Source: an uncultured Lachnospiraceae bacterium (GTDB lineage: Bacteria; Bacillota; Clostridia; Lachnospirales; Lachnospiraceae). Taken from it: a DNA stretch of 64,000 nt. The DNA is taken from positions 1 to 64,000 of the forward strand of contig CAMNRH010000012.1 of assembly GCA_946552115.1 (NCBI GenBank). Reading direction: 5' to 3'. Positions 51,760 through 61,269 of the stretch are shown here, piece after piece; the stretch's first letter is position 1; every line of letters begins with the position of its first letter. Made by a program: the position numbers and the translations under genes. Below the pieces are notes generated by a model. That model ran no database searches, was not told the origin of the DNA, and saw only the letters and a program-made list of their open reading frames with translations.

Positions 51760-51786
51760 GAGTACCTGAAATTAACAGGTACCCTC
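51760..51786 (-). terminator. Terminator of addBA
   Basis: GAGTACCTG/CAGGTACCCTC hairpin directly after the addA stop, with a T-rich run on the minus strand. Confidence 0.75.
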
Positions 51787-51787
51787 G

Positions 51788-54700
51788 TCACAGGAAAATC
51801 TCTTTTCGAAGCGCAAAGGAATAAATGATTTTTTCCTTTACTTTCTTTTTTGTTATCTGCTCTAATGCTCTGGCGTAATAATCAAGCTGCGTATGATATT
51901 TTTCCGCAAGCTCCCCGGCTTCCCGCGCTCTGTCGGTTTTATAATCAAGCACTACCAGCCCGTCAGGCTCCTCAAAATATACGTCGATTATTCCCTGCAC
52001 AAGAAGTATTTCGTCCTCCTTTTCCTCAGGATAAATCTCGCATGCGTCAATTCCCAGAACAAAGGGCTGCTCCTTTGTTAACGCTCCCATACCGGCGCAC
52101 GTTTTCATCCTCTGTCCGGTCCGGCTCTTTAGAAAAGCCAAAATATCCTCCTCACTTATACAATCCGCCATCTCCTTCGTCATCTTTCCGTTTCTCAGAA
52201 ACACTTCTATTTCATCATTAATCCCCTCTTTCGTGTACTCCTTACAAAAATCAAGAAGCTCCAAAAGCCTGTGATAAGCAGTACCCCGCGCCGCCCCGGA
52301 AAGCTCCTCTTCCTCTTTAAGGAATTTGGGAATCAGAGGAATCACCTCCGGCTCCTCATAAATAAGCTCACCCAGCTCTTCCGACAGGTCTCCCTTTTCA
52401 TCTGCCGTTTCCTGCAAATGCACTCTTTTTTTTAGCTCCGACACTGTAAATTTAAGCTTCTGAAAACGGCTTTCTCTGTGAGCATAGGAAAACCCGAATT
52501 GCTCCTCAAGAAATTCCTTTGTTTCCGAATCATAGGTTCTGTCCGCATCCCAGTTCTCTAACACAGATTTCTTTATCCGTCCGGCCATTTCCTCCGCAGC
52601 CTCCTCACGCACGATATCCGCAAAGGTCAACATCCGAAAATCTATCGGAATCTCCGGAGTAAGCCGCATAAGCGCCGGAAGAAGCCAATCCCAATAAGTA
52701 ACCGCTTTGCTTAGCCGCCCAAAGCTTAAAGCTTCGGTCTGCCCTTTTAAAATGTCAAAATCATTCAGCTTTTTTTCCAGATTCGGCACTACACCGGTGA
52801 GTATCAGCTTTTCTTTCGCACGGGTAAAAGCGACATACAGCACACGGAGCTCCTCTCCCAGACTGTCCAGCGCCTCTTCTTTCTGAATCACTTTTTTAAC
52901 AAGACTCGGACTTTTCGTTCTCTCCTTAAGATTGATCGCATCCAGACCTACTCCCAGCTCCTGATGAAGCACTACGCTGCTTCTTGCATCCTGCATATTA
53001 AACCGCTTTCCCATACCTACTGCAAATACAATAGGAAACTCCAGCCCTTTGCTTTTATGAATGGTCATAATGCGCACCGTATCCGACTGCTCATCCTCAA
53101 GCGACGCCTCGCCATAGTCCACATCATATTTTCTAAGCTGGCCGATATACCGGACAAAATGAAACAGTCCCTTGTAGCTGGCAGACTCAAAGGTTTTCGC
53201 CTTTTCCACCAGCATATCAAGATTCGCCTTTCTCTGTGCGCCTCCCGGCATCGCCGACACGAAATCCCCATATCCCGTCTCCGTAAGAATCTTTCGAATC
53301 AGCTCATGCATCGGCGTATACGGAACCATTTTACGAAGCTCCCCAAGCTTTCCCAGACATCTTTCAAGCTTCTTCCTTATTTTTTCATTCTCTCCCTCCC
53401 CACAGTAACGGGATACGGCAAGATAAAAGGGCTCCTCCTTATACGTGCTTTTTATAACCGCAAGCTCCTCCGATGAAAGTCCTCCAAAGGGCGATGCAAG
53501 AACGGCCGCCAGCGGAATATCCTGCTGCCCGTTGTCAAGCACCCGCAGATAATCTAAGAGCACTCCTATCTCCTGTGTCTCAAAATATCCCTCTCTCGTT
53601 CCTGCGCAGGCCGGTATTCCCGCTCTGTTAAGCACCTCTGTAAATACATCCGCAAAGCCCTTGATGCTTCTTGTCAGAATTACAATATCCGAATAACGCA
53701 CGGGGCGGAACCTGCCCGTCTGTTTATCTGTCACCTGATGTGATTCGAGGAGCTTTCGGATACGTCCCGCAACCATGCGGGCCTCAAGCTCGCGCTCCGA
53801 AAATACGGATTCCTCCATATTACCGTCAATCGCAAATACCTCTGTATGCGCATCTACTCCGGCCTCCCAAACATCCGGATAAACAGCGCCCACATACAGC
53901 GCCGTCTTATCGCCGTAAGTGATGCCGCCAAGCTCCTTTCTCATAATCCGTCGGAAAATATAGTTAACGCTTTCCAATACCTCTTTTCTGCTTCGGAAAT
54001 TTTTATGAAGGTCAATTCTTTGTTTTTTATCGTCCTCCGCCTGATATGTGTCAAATTTTTCCATAAAAAGCTCCGGTCTCGACAGCCGGAACCGATAGAT
54101 GCTCTGCTTCACATCTCCCACCATGAAAATGTTATAACGCCCCTCCCGGACAGTAGAAATACTGGTTAGTATCGTCTCCTGTATCAGGTTGCTGTCCTGA
54201 TATTCGTCAATCATGATTTCCCGGAACTGCTTCTGATACTCCCTTGCCACGGCCGACGGAACAAACTCAGTTCCGTCACGCTCCGTCAGAATCCGAAGCG
54301 CATACTGCTCCATATCAGAAAAATCAATCATCTCTTTCCTTCGCTTCTCTTTCTCAAAGCTCCGCGTAAATCTGTCTACAAGCTCTGCCAGGATTTCCAT
54401 ATTTTCTCTGCACAGCCGGAAGTCCGCAAGAATTCCCTCCATATCCTGATAGAAATACTGGGCGCGCAAATCTCCGATAAGCTCCTTTACTTCCTCGCGT
54501 ATCTTTTTTACGCAGGCAGCTTTTTCCTCAGATACTGTCTTATCCCTGTTTGCCGGAAGCCGTGCCCATGCAAGACTCTGCATTTTCTCATTCCGGCCGG
54601 AAAAGGTATCCTCTTTACAAAATCCGGTTATCATCTGTTCATCTTTAAGAAGCGTCGTCTCATACGCCGCCGGTCCGTCCGGCTCCCCGCAGAGAGTGAT

Positions 54701-55402
54701 GCCCTGCGAAAGAAGCTCCAGAGCCTCTTTCAGATAGCGTTCGGACGTTTCCATAATGCGCCTTACATAACCGCTTTTTTCAAGCTCCTCTTCTGTTTCC
54801 GCCTGATATGCAGATGTACAGGCTCTAAGCCAGCCCCCGCCGTCCGGATAGCTTCTGGAAAAATCATAGATTTTTAAAATCAGCTCCCCAAGCTTCTTAT
54901 CATCTCTTCCGCCGCCATACGCGGAAACAAAATCCAGATATTCCGGTTTCGCAAGCAGGTACTGCTCTTCAAAAAGCTCATCCAATACATCATGGCGCAA
55001 AAGCTTAAGCTCTCCCTCCTCCCCGATTCGAAAACCCGGGTCGAGATTAATAGTATGAAAATGGTCCCGAATCACTGACAGACAAAAGCTGTGAATCGTC
55101 GTAATCTGCGCATTGTGAATTAAAGTTGCCTGCTGTTTCAGATGCTCATTATCCGGCTGTTCCTCCAGCTTTTTTTCAATCGCCGTCCGAATACGCTCTT
55201 TCATCTCGGCAGCGGCAGCCTCCGTAAAGGTTACAATCAAAAGCTCATCCACACTCACCGCACCTGCATCCGCAGTCAGCATCGCAATAATCCGCTCCAC
55301 CAGTACTGCCGTTTTTCCGGATCCGGCCGCCGCCGAAACAAGGATATTGCGGTCTCGGAGCTCAATAACCTGCCTCTGCTCTTTTGTCCACGCCACTCCC
55401 AT
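51788..55402 (-). CDS. addA: ATP-dependent helicase/nuclease subunit A
   Basis: 1204 residues, normal AddA length. UvrD-like helicase motifs start with ILVSAAAGSGKTAVLVERI and include MIDEYQDSN and MTIHKSKGLEFPIVF. The C-terminal RecB-family nuclease has GIIDVYFEEPDGLVVLDYKT. With AddB it processes double-strand breaks for recombination and recognises Chi-like sites. It follows addB by four bases. Confidence 0.97.
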   Translation of the reverse strand: MGVAWTKEQRQVIELRDRNILVSAAAGSGKTAVLVERIIAMLTADAGAVSVDELLIVTFTEAAAAEMKERIRTAIEKKLEEQPDNEHLKQQATLIHNAQITTIHSFCLSVIRDHFHTINLDPGFRIGEEGELKLLRHDVLDELFEEQYLLAKPEYLDFVSAYGGGRDDKKLGELILKIYDFSRSYPDGGGWLRACTSAYQAETEEELEKSGYVRRIMETSERYLKEALELLSQGITLCGEPDGPAAYETTLLKDEQMITGFCKEDTFSGRNEKMQSLAWARLPANRDKTVSEEKAACVKKIREEVKELIGDLRAQYFYQDMEGILADFRLCRENMEILAELVDRFTRSFEKEKRRKEMIDFSDMEQYALRILTERDGTEFVPSAVAREYQKQFREIMIDEYQDSNLIQETILTSISTVREGRYNIFMVGDVKQSIYRFRLSRPELFMEKFDTYQAEDDKKQRIDLHKNFRSRKEVLESVNYIFRRIMRKELGGITYGDKTALYVGAVYPDVWEAGVDAHTEVFAIDGNMEESVFSERELEARMVAGRIRKLLESHQVTDKQTGRFRPVRYSDIVILTRSIKGFADVFTEVLNRAGIPACAGTREGYFETQEIGVLLDYLRVLDNGQQDIPLAAVLASPFGGLSSEELAVIKSTYKEEPFYLAVSRYCGEGENEKIRKKLERCLGKLGELRKMVPYTPMHELIRKILTETGYGDFVSAMPGGAQRKANLDMLVEKAKTFESASYKGLFHFVRYIGQLRKYDVDYGEASLEDEQSDTVRIMTIHKSKGLEFPIVFAVGMGKRFNMQDARSSVVLHQELGVGLDAINLKERTKSPSLVKKVIQKEEALDSLGEELRVLYVAFTRAKEKLILTGVVPNLEKKLNDFDILKGQTEALSFGRLSKAVTYWDWLLPALMRLTPEIPIDFRMLTFADIVREEAAEEMAGRIKKSVLENWDADRTYDSETKEFLEEQFGFSYAHRESRFQKLKFTVSELKKRVHLQETADEKGDLSEELGELIYEEPEVIPLIPKFLKEEEELSGAARGTAYHRLLELLDFCKEYTKEGINDEIEVFLRNGKMTKEMADCISEEDILAFLKSRTGQRMKTCAGMGALTKEQPFVLGIDACEIYPEEKEDEILLVQGIIDVYFEEPDGLVVLDYKTDRAREAGELAEKYHTQLDYYARALEQITKKKVKEKIIYSFALRKEIFL

Positions 55403-55406
55403 ATCC

Positions 55407-58400
55407 TTACTCCTCCTCTCTCTTCATGGCGGCAATTGCTTCTTCCCTGCTCATTTTCCCGATGTCCCGATACTGAAAGCCCGGAACCTTTCCGTCAAAG
55501 CCGCACACATGGCGGTACTGGCAGTAATCACATCCGCTCTCCTGACCTCTTCTATAGGGAAGCGCATCTGTCTCTCCTTTTAAAATCCGCTCATGCGCTT
55601 TTCGAACTTTTTTTACCGCATGCCGCATCATCGACTGAAACTCCTCCTCCGGTACTGCTTTCGAAGTCTTTGACAGGCTCCCGTTTTTATTAAATTTTAC
55701 AGGCGCCGCAAGAGATTCACCCTCCCTCTGACGGTCCAGATGCGCCAATGCCCCTTCTTTTAAATTAACGATGCCGTCCGGCTTCAATTCTTTTAGAATC
55801 GTCCGGCTGATATCCAATTCGTCCTCTTTTTTATCTACAAGCGGATCCTGAATCCGATAATAAAAAACCCCTGCCGGAATGACCTCCTTTTCCGGATGCT
55901 CTTTCTCCTGCTCCTTAAGAGCCGCATCCATATATACCATAAGCTGAAGCTGCAGGCCGTGATAGAGCGCCACAACATCAAACGCCGTTCCTCCTGTCTT
56001 ATAATCCAGCACTTTCACATAAAGACAGTCTCCATCCTCGCACGTATCTATCCTGTCAATCTTACCGTTTCCAAACCGGAGTTCATATGCGGACGGCACG
56101 AAATCCCCCGCCTTAAGCTGCTCTGTAAGCGCCCACACGGTCCGGGCAAGCATCCGTTTCATACGCACAATCATATATTCATTGCGTGCAGAGCTGTAAA
56201 GAACGGAATTCCCGTAATCCGCAATTGCCTCCTCTACGCTTTCTTCTATAAAAATATTCCGCTGTTCCTCTGAGAGAGTTGTCCAGAGAAATCCCTCTTT
56301 TTTCACTTTACGTGAAAATATTTCCAGCGCACTGTGACACACATTTCCTATATCGACCGCACGAAACTCATATTCCTGCCGTTCCTTCAGACATAGTCCA
56401 TAGGTCAGAAAATGGGCAAATGCACAGGCCGAAAACCTTTCTATCCTCGTAATGCTGTCTTCAAAATCCTCACCGTAAAGCTTTCTCGCCGCCGCCTCGG
56501 TCAATCCGTCCGCCGGACGGCAATAATATCCGGCAAGAAGAAGATTCTCCATCTTTTTCTTCCATTTCGGGCTCCTCAAATACCATGAATAAAGTTCCTG
56601 CCATGACCGGTTCATACCGGACGGACTTAAAAAACCCTGAATCAGCGCTTCCAGTCCCATCTGCTCTGTAAGCTCCCGCTCCGTAAGCCGCTGTTTCTCC
56701 CTGTCCTCTGCCGCCATACAAGGATAGAGCCTTTTCATCTCCTGCACAAGATAAGACGGGCGCATGCTCTTTCCGTCAGGAGATACCTTACTGTAATAGA
56801 TTCTAAGCTTCTCCGAGGGCTTTGTAAGATTCATATAAAGATAAAACTTCTGAATATATGCTTCCTCCTTACCTCCCGGTGCAAGGGACAGCCTTTCTTT
56901 TTTAAAGCTCTCCCGGTCACGCTCGGAAAGAAGCCCGGTCCGAAGCAGAGCCCCCGGAAGATATTCATCATTGGCCCCCACAAAAAACAACACCCGGATA
57001 TCCTTTAGCCTTGTGCGCTTTACATCTCCCGCCACTACCTGATCCGTCCCCGGAGGAATCACTCCTACGCGGGCCTCCGAAAGTCCCGCGTCCAAAAGCC
57101 TGCAGTATTCTTCTAAGCCGACCGGCTCATCGCCCAAAAGCTCCACAAACTTTTCAAATAACTCAATTAAAATCCGGTAAATCTGGGCATACTCCTTTGC
57201 CAATGCAAATTCACACGCTGCCTGAAACGCCTCCTCCTGCGCTTTTAGCTTCTTTTGGAGCTCCTCTTTTATCATAAACTGATAAAGGGCCATTGTAATA
57301 TCCTTTACCGTCTTTTTTCTCTGCCTGAGCACAAATACAAGCTCATCAATCTTTTCCACAAAAATCACACGGCAGTGATTCAAGTGCTCCAGGTCCTCCT
57401 CTTTCATCCCTCTCGTCCGGCGAACCCAGCGCTCCTGCCATTTTTTATAACCTTTTATACCTACTCCAATCACATAATTTTCCATCATGCAGACATCCTC
57501 ATAGGATAATCCGGAAAGACCTGTCCTTAAAAAACGAAACACGCTCTCGTACGTAAACCCTTGTTCCGCCATATTTAACAGGCTTCGGATATATTCTACA
57601 AAAGGATTCAAAAGAATGCTTCTTTTATGGTCCATAAATGCAGGAATATCGTAAGCCTCAAACGCCTGCTCCAGATAATCCCCGTAAACCTCCATATTGC
57701 TTACAATAACGCCGATATCACGGTACCGCATGCCTTCTTTCCTTACCAGTGCGCGGATTTCTCCCGCCGCAGCCATTGACTCCTCTTTCGGATTTCTCGC
57801 TGCATAAAGCCGAATTACCTGCTGCTTACCCTCATAGGTCTTTCTGCTGTAACGGAAAAGATTGTGCTCCAGAAAAGCAAGCACGTCATTTTCGCGAAAG
57901 CGGTACGGTATCTTTTCATACAGACAAACCGGCTCCTCTATCCTTAACTTCAGCTCCTTTGAAATATCAACCAGAGAGGTCGCCATCTGCTTGCTCAGAG
58001 CAAAAAGCTGATAGGGATGCTTACAGGCATATGGATTCTCCCGCTCATCCATAAGCACTGTCACAATTACCTTCCGACAGCAGCGCATTAACTCCCTTAA
58101 CAAACGCATCTGCACCGGAGTAAAGCCGGTAAACCCGTCCAATACAACCGTACTGTTCTTTAAAAGCCCGGACTTCTCCACCTCACGGCTCAGTATATCC
58201 AAAAGCTCCTCCTTTGTGATGTACTTTTTCTGCAAATATTCTGCAAAGCCGCGGTATAAAGCCGCAATATCCTTTAATTTATAGTAAAGACCGGATTCTT
58301 CCCCCACGGTCTCCATCACACGCTCAAGCTCTGCCTCACCGATATCATACTGCGTAAATTCGGAAATCACGGACTTTACCTCACTGATATATCCGAGCCT

Positions 58401-58742
58401 TTTCATATTGCCCTTAAGAACATAAAGTTCTTCCTCATAATCTCCCGCAATCTTCCGAAGAATCAGATTCTTCCCCTCATCGTCAAGAACAGGCAGGTTT
58501 CCCCCGCCTGTCTCCTCAAATACGCGATATGCAAGCCGTCCGAAGCTTAACACGTCAATATTCATAATACATCTGTCCGGATGCCGCGACACCAAATCTT
58601 TCTGTGTCTGCATCGTAAATTGCTCAGGTACAAGAATAATGAAATTTTCCTCCGGGTGCCGTATGGACTCCCTGATTATCTGCTGATGTAATTGATATGA
58701 TTTCCCGGAGCCTGACGGTCCGAATATAAATTGTAAAGACAT
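55407..58742 (-). CDS. addB: ATP-dependent helicase/nuclease subunit B
   Basis: 1111 residues. The N-terminal nucleotide loop is FIFGPSGSGKSYQLHQQI. The helicase is otherwise degenerate and probably scans for Chi. The C-terminal nuclease has KVLDYKTGG, and a 4Fe-4S cluster is formed by GCDYCQYRHVCGF and an earlier Cys. It heads the addBA operon. Confidence 0.97.
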   Translation of the reverse strand: MSLQFIFGPSGSGKSYQLHQQIIRESIRHPEENFIILVPEQFTMQTQKDLVSRHPDRCIMNIDVLSFGRLAYRVFEETGGGNLPVLDDEGKNLILRKIAGDYEEELYVLKGNMKRLGYISEVKSVISEFTQYDIGEAELERVMETVGEESGLYYKLKDIAALYRGFAEYLQKKYITKEELLDILSREVEKSGLLKNSTVVLDGFTGFTPVQMRLLRELMRCCRKVIVTVLMDERENPYACKHPYQLFALSKQMATSLVDISKELKLRIEEPVCLYEKIPYRFRENDVLAFLEHNLFRYSRKTYEGKQQVIRLYAARNPKEESMAAAGEIRALVRKEGMRYRDIGVIVSNMEVYGDYLEQAFEAYDIPAFMDHKRSILLNPFVEYIRSLLNMAEQGFTYESVFRFLRTGLSGLSYEDVCMMENYVIGVGIKGYKKWQERWVRRTRGMKEEDLEHLNHCRVIFVEKIDELVFVLRQRKKTVKDITMALYQFMIKEELQKKLKAQEEAFQAACEFALAKEYAQIYRILIELFEKFVELLGDEPVGLEEYCRLLDAGLSEARVGVIPPGTDQVVAGDVKRTRLKDIRVLFFVGANDEYLPGALLRTGLLSERDRESFKKERLSLAPGGKEEAYIQKFYLYMNLTKPSEKLRIYYSKVSPDGKSMRPSYLVQEMKRLYPCMAAEDREKQRLTERELTEQMGLEALIQGFLSPSGMNRSWQELYSWYLRSPKWKKKMENLLLAGYYCRPADGLTEAAARKLYGEDFEDSITRIERFSACAFAHFLTYGLCLKERQEYEFRAVDIGNVCHSALEIFSRKVKKEGFLWTTLSEEQRNIFIEESVEEAIADYGNSVLYSSARNEYMIVRMKRMLARTVWALTEQLKAGDFVPSAYELRFGNGKIDRIDTCEDGDCLYVKVLDYKTGGTAFDVVALYHGLQLQLMVYMDAALKEQEKEHPEKEVIPAGVFYYRIQDPLVDKKEDELDISRTILKELKPDGIVNLKEGALAHLDRQREGESLAAPVKFNKNGSLSKTSKAVPEEEFQSMMRHAVKKVRKAHERILKGETDALPYRRGQESGCDYCQYRHVCGFDGKVPGFQYRDIGKMSREEAIAAMKREEE

Positions 58743-58767
58743 CCTGTTTTCCTCTCATAACACCCAG

Positions 58768-59241
58768 TCACTTTATATTTTCCTTACCTGCAAGCTCTGT
58801 CACCGCAAGCTTCCATACGCAAACTGCCTCAAGCATCCTGTCCTGGAATTCCCATTCACCGTTTCCGGACGCATGCCTCATAACCGCTCGGAGCCCTTTT
58901 CTTTTTTCCTCCGCATCCTCTACAACACTGACCTGTCCCTGTCCGACAATACTTTGAAAATACGCCGAATATCCGCATGCTGCAGCGGCCGTTTTGAGCT
59001 CATAGCCCGTGTCCATCTCAAATCCGGCCATCGGACCTTCTTTTATAAGCTCCATCTTTTTTCCTTCCTTTGCGCCGTGAAAATAAAAAGTATACGCCCC
59101 GCCCTCGCAAACATATCCGAAATTTACCGGAACAATATACACCTGTCCCTCACAGGCAAACCCAACCCGACAGATACGGCACGCATCCATAATCTCCTCA
59201 AGTCTTTTTTTGTCCGTAACTTCTCTCTCTTTTCTTCTCAT
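58768..59241 (-). CDS. Pyridoxamine-phosphate-oxidase-like flavoprotein
   Basis: 157 residues. MRRKEREVTDKKRLEEIM, CRVGFACEGQVYIVPVNFGY and YTFYFHGAKEGKKMELIKEG follow the NimA-like branch of the split-barrel FMN-binding proteins. Members reduce small molecules such as nitroimidazoles or bind flavin. It lies 26 bases before addB, perhaps co-transcribed. Confidence 0.85.
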   Translation of the reverse strand: MRRKEREVTDKKRLEEIMDACRICRVGFACEGQVYIVPVNFGYVCEGGAYTFYFHGAKEGKKMELIKEGPMAGFEMDTGYELKTAAAACGYSAYFQSIVGQGQVSVVEDAEEKRKGLRAVMRHASGNGEWEFQDRMLEAVCVWKLAVTELAGKENIK

Positions 59242-59352
59242 GATTTTTGTCCCTCTTTTCTTTTTTATTATACCAGAAACAAGTCCGCTTTAAAAGCGGC
59301 TCCCCGCCTTTTCCGCTTATATTGTCAGGGTCTTCGGCTGATTTTTAAGGTA

Positions 59353-59386
59353 TAAAAACAAGGGGCGGATTTCAATTCCCGTCCCT
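59353..59386 (-). terminator. Terminator after the dapF homologue
   Basis: AGGGACGG/CCGCCCCT hairpin with one mismatch, followed on the minus strand by TGTTTTTATA. Confidence 0.75.
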
Positions 59387-59416
59387 CTGTTTTGAATCTG
59401 CTATGCTCTTTTCTTT

Positions 59417-60274
59417 CTAAAGGCTCCTTAACTTCTCCGCAAACTCATTGCTGAGTGTTATTTTAGCCAAATAGAATACATCGCCCGTCATATACACATT
59501 CCAATCATCCTTAACCTCAACTTGAAGATCTCCGCCCGGCATATGGACAATGACCTTGTTGTTCGTCATTCCGAGCTTATAGGCCACGCCCGCAGCAGCA
59601 CACGCTCCGGTCCCGGACGCCAGTGTATATCCGGCGCCTCTTTCATATATCTCAATGGCAAGATGCTCCTTATCCACAACCTTCATAATCTGTGTATTCA
59701 CACGGTTCGGAAAATATCTCGCAAGCTCTGCATAATCGCCGATTTTACATACAAGATGCCTGGAAATCTCCCGCATCGGAATAACGCAGTGCGGATTCCC
59801 GATATTGACGCAGGTTACCGGATAAAGGGTTCTTCCAAATACCATATCCTCATTGATAACCTCTCTTCTATCCCCGGTCACCGGAATATCATCACTCCAG
59901 AAAGATAATTTGCCCATTGATACGCGGAGCCTGCTTCCGTCCTCGTTTAAAAACGTCACCTCTACCGGTCCGTTTCCGGTATACAGCTTAAAATTTTTCT
60001 TCTGAATATAACCCGCATCTTTCAAATATTTCGCAAAAATACGGACGCCGTTTCCGCTTGTCTCTGATTCACTTCCGTCCGGATTCCACACTTTCACATA
60101 CATTCCGTCCTCTTTTATAATTGGTCCTTCCAGCACTCCGTCTGAGCCAAGCCCTTCATTACGGTCACAAATCATTTTTACATTTTCACTTGTAAGCTCC
60201 AATTCATTTTTATTCGGGTCAAATACAACATAATCATTTCCAAGCCCGTGATAACGCTCCAATACTACTTTCAT
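59417..60274 (-). CDS. dapF: Diaminopimelate epimerase homologue with Ser in place of both catalytic Cys
   Basis: 285 residues, with the DapF fold marks YHGLGNDYVVFDPN, NIGNPHCVI and ERGAGYTLASGTGACAAAG. In standard DapF two cysteines swap a proton at the substrate alpha carbon (CGNG and ACGTG). Here the matching positions are Ser73 in ETSGNGVRIFAKY and Ser220 in LASGTGAC. Similar SGNG-type proteins are annotated as DapF elsewhere, so this is a subfamily, not a sequencing error. It may be a less active epimerase or act on another substrate. Divergent from the AraC-type gene upstream. Confidence 0.8.
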   Translation of the reverse strand: MKVVLERYHGLGNDYVVFDPNKNELELTSENVKMICDRNEGLGSDGVLEGPIIKEDGMYVKVWNPDGSESETSGNGVRIFAKYLKDAGYIQKKNFKLYTGNGPVEVTFLNEDGSRLRVSMGKLSFWSDDIPVTGDRREVINEDMVFGRTLYPVTCVNIGNPHCVIPMREISRHLVCKIGDYAELARYFPNRVNTQIMKVVDKEHLAIEIYERGAGYTLASGTGACAAAGVAYKLGMTNNKVIVHMPGGDLQVEVKDDWNVYMTGDVFYLAKITLSNEFAEKLRSL

Positions 60275-60426
60275 ACCCTACCTCCGCATATACAGCATTT
60301 CCCTGTTTTTTACATCATAACAGGCATTTTTCATCATTTCAAGGTAAAATACTGCTAATTATATTGCAAATAATGCTCTCCCGGGATATGATACAAAAGA
60401 AGAATACAAATCGCGGGGATACTCTT

Positions 60427-61269
60427 ATGAACGAATATAGAAAAAAAGGATACTTAAACAGCGAATTCCGCTTATTTCACCTGACAGACCAGGAAACTCA
60501 TGAGGTGGAATATCACTTCCATGATTTTGACAAAATTACGATTTTCATTAAAGGAAAGGTATCCTATATGATTGAAGGAAAATCCTATGAACTGCGCCCC
60601 TATGACATCGTACTTGTAAAGCACAACGATATTCACAGGCTCAGTGTTGACAATACGCAGATTTACGAAAGAATCATTGTTTATATCTCTCCCGGCTTTA
60701 TGAACGCCTACAGGACAGACAGCTACGACTTAAGCTATTGCTTTCAAAAAGCTGAGAAAGAGCACTCCAACGTACTGCGCATCCCCTCTCTGGAAAAAAG
60801 CTCTCTTTTTCACTCTATCACAAGACTTGAAAAATCATTTTCCGATGAAAGCTATGCGGCGGAACTGTACCGTCAGGTACTGTTTTTAGAATTTATGATT
60901 CACCTAAACCGGGCGGCGCTGAAAAACCGGCTGGAATTCATCGACACAGATAACCGTAATTCCAGAATGACCGCCCTCCTCCGGTATATTAATGATAACC
61001 TGTCCGAAAATTTAGATATCGATACACTTGCAGATACCTTTTATATCAGCAAATATTATCTCATGAGACAATTCAGGCAGGAAACCGGCTATACAATCGG
61101 GAACTATATCGCCCAAAAACGGCTCCTGCTCGCTAAAGAGCTTATTTTATCGGGCCTCTCCAGCAAGGAGGCCTGCTTTTCCTGCGGCTATAAAGACTAT
61201 TCTACCTTTTCAAGAGCCTACCGGGGATTTTTTGACGAATCCCCCCGCGATACTCTCACACGCTCATAA
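60427..61269 (+). CDS. AraC family transcriptional regulator
   Basis: 280 residues from ATG 60427; the frame opens at 60364 without a ribosome site. An N-terminal cupin sensor (EYHFHDFDKITIFIKGKVSY) is followed by a C-terminal double HTH (about 180-280) with IDTLADTFYISKYYLMRQFR and KEACFSCGYKDYSTFSRAYR. It is divergent from the dapF homologue and could regulate it. Its 3' end overlaps the convergent hflX stop by 52 bases. Confidence 0.92.
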   Translation: MNEYRKKGYLNSEFRLFHLTDQETHEVEYHFHDFDKITIFIKGKVSYMIEGKSYELRPYDIVLVKHNDIHRLSVDNTQIYERIIVYISPGFMNAYRTDSYDLSYCFQKAEKEHSNVLRIPSLEKSSLFHSITRLEKSFSDESYAAELYRQVLFLEFMIHLNRAALKNRLEFIDTDNRNSRMTALLRYINDNLSENLDIDTLADTFYISKYYLMRQFRQETGYTIGNYIAQKRLLLAKELILSGLSSKEACFSCGYKDYSTFSRAYRGFFDESPRDTLTRS

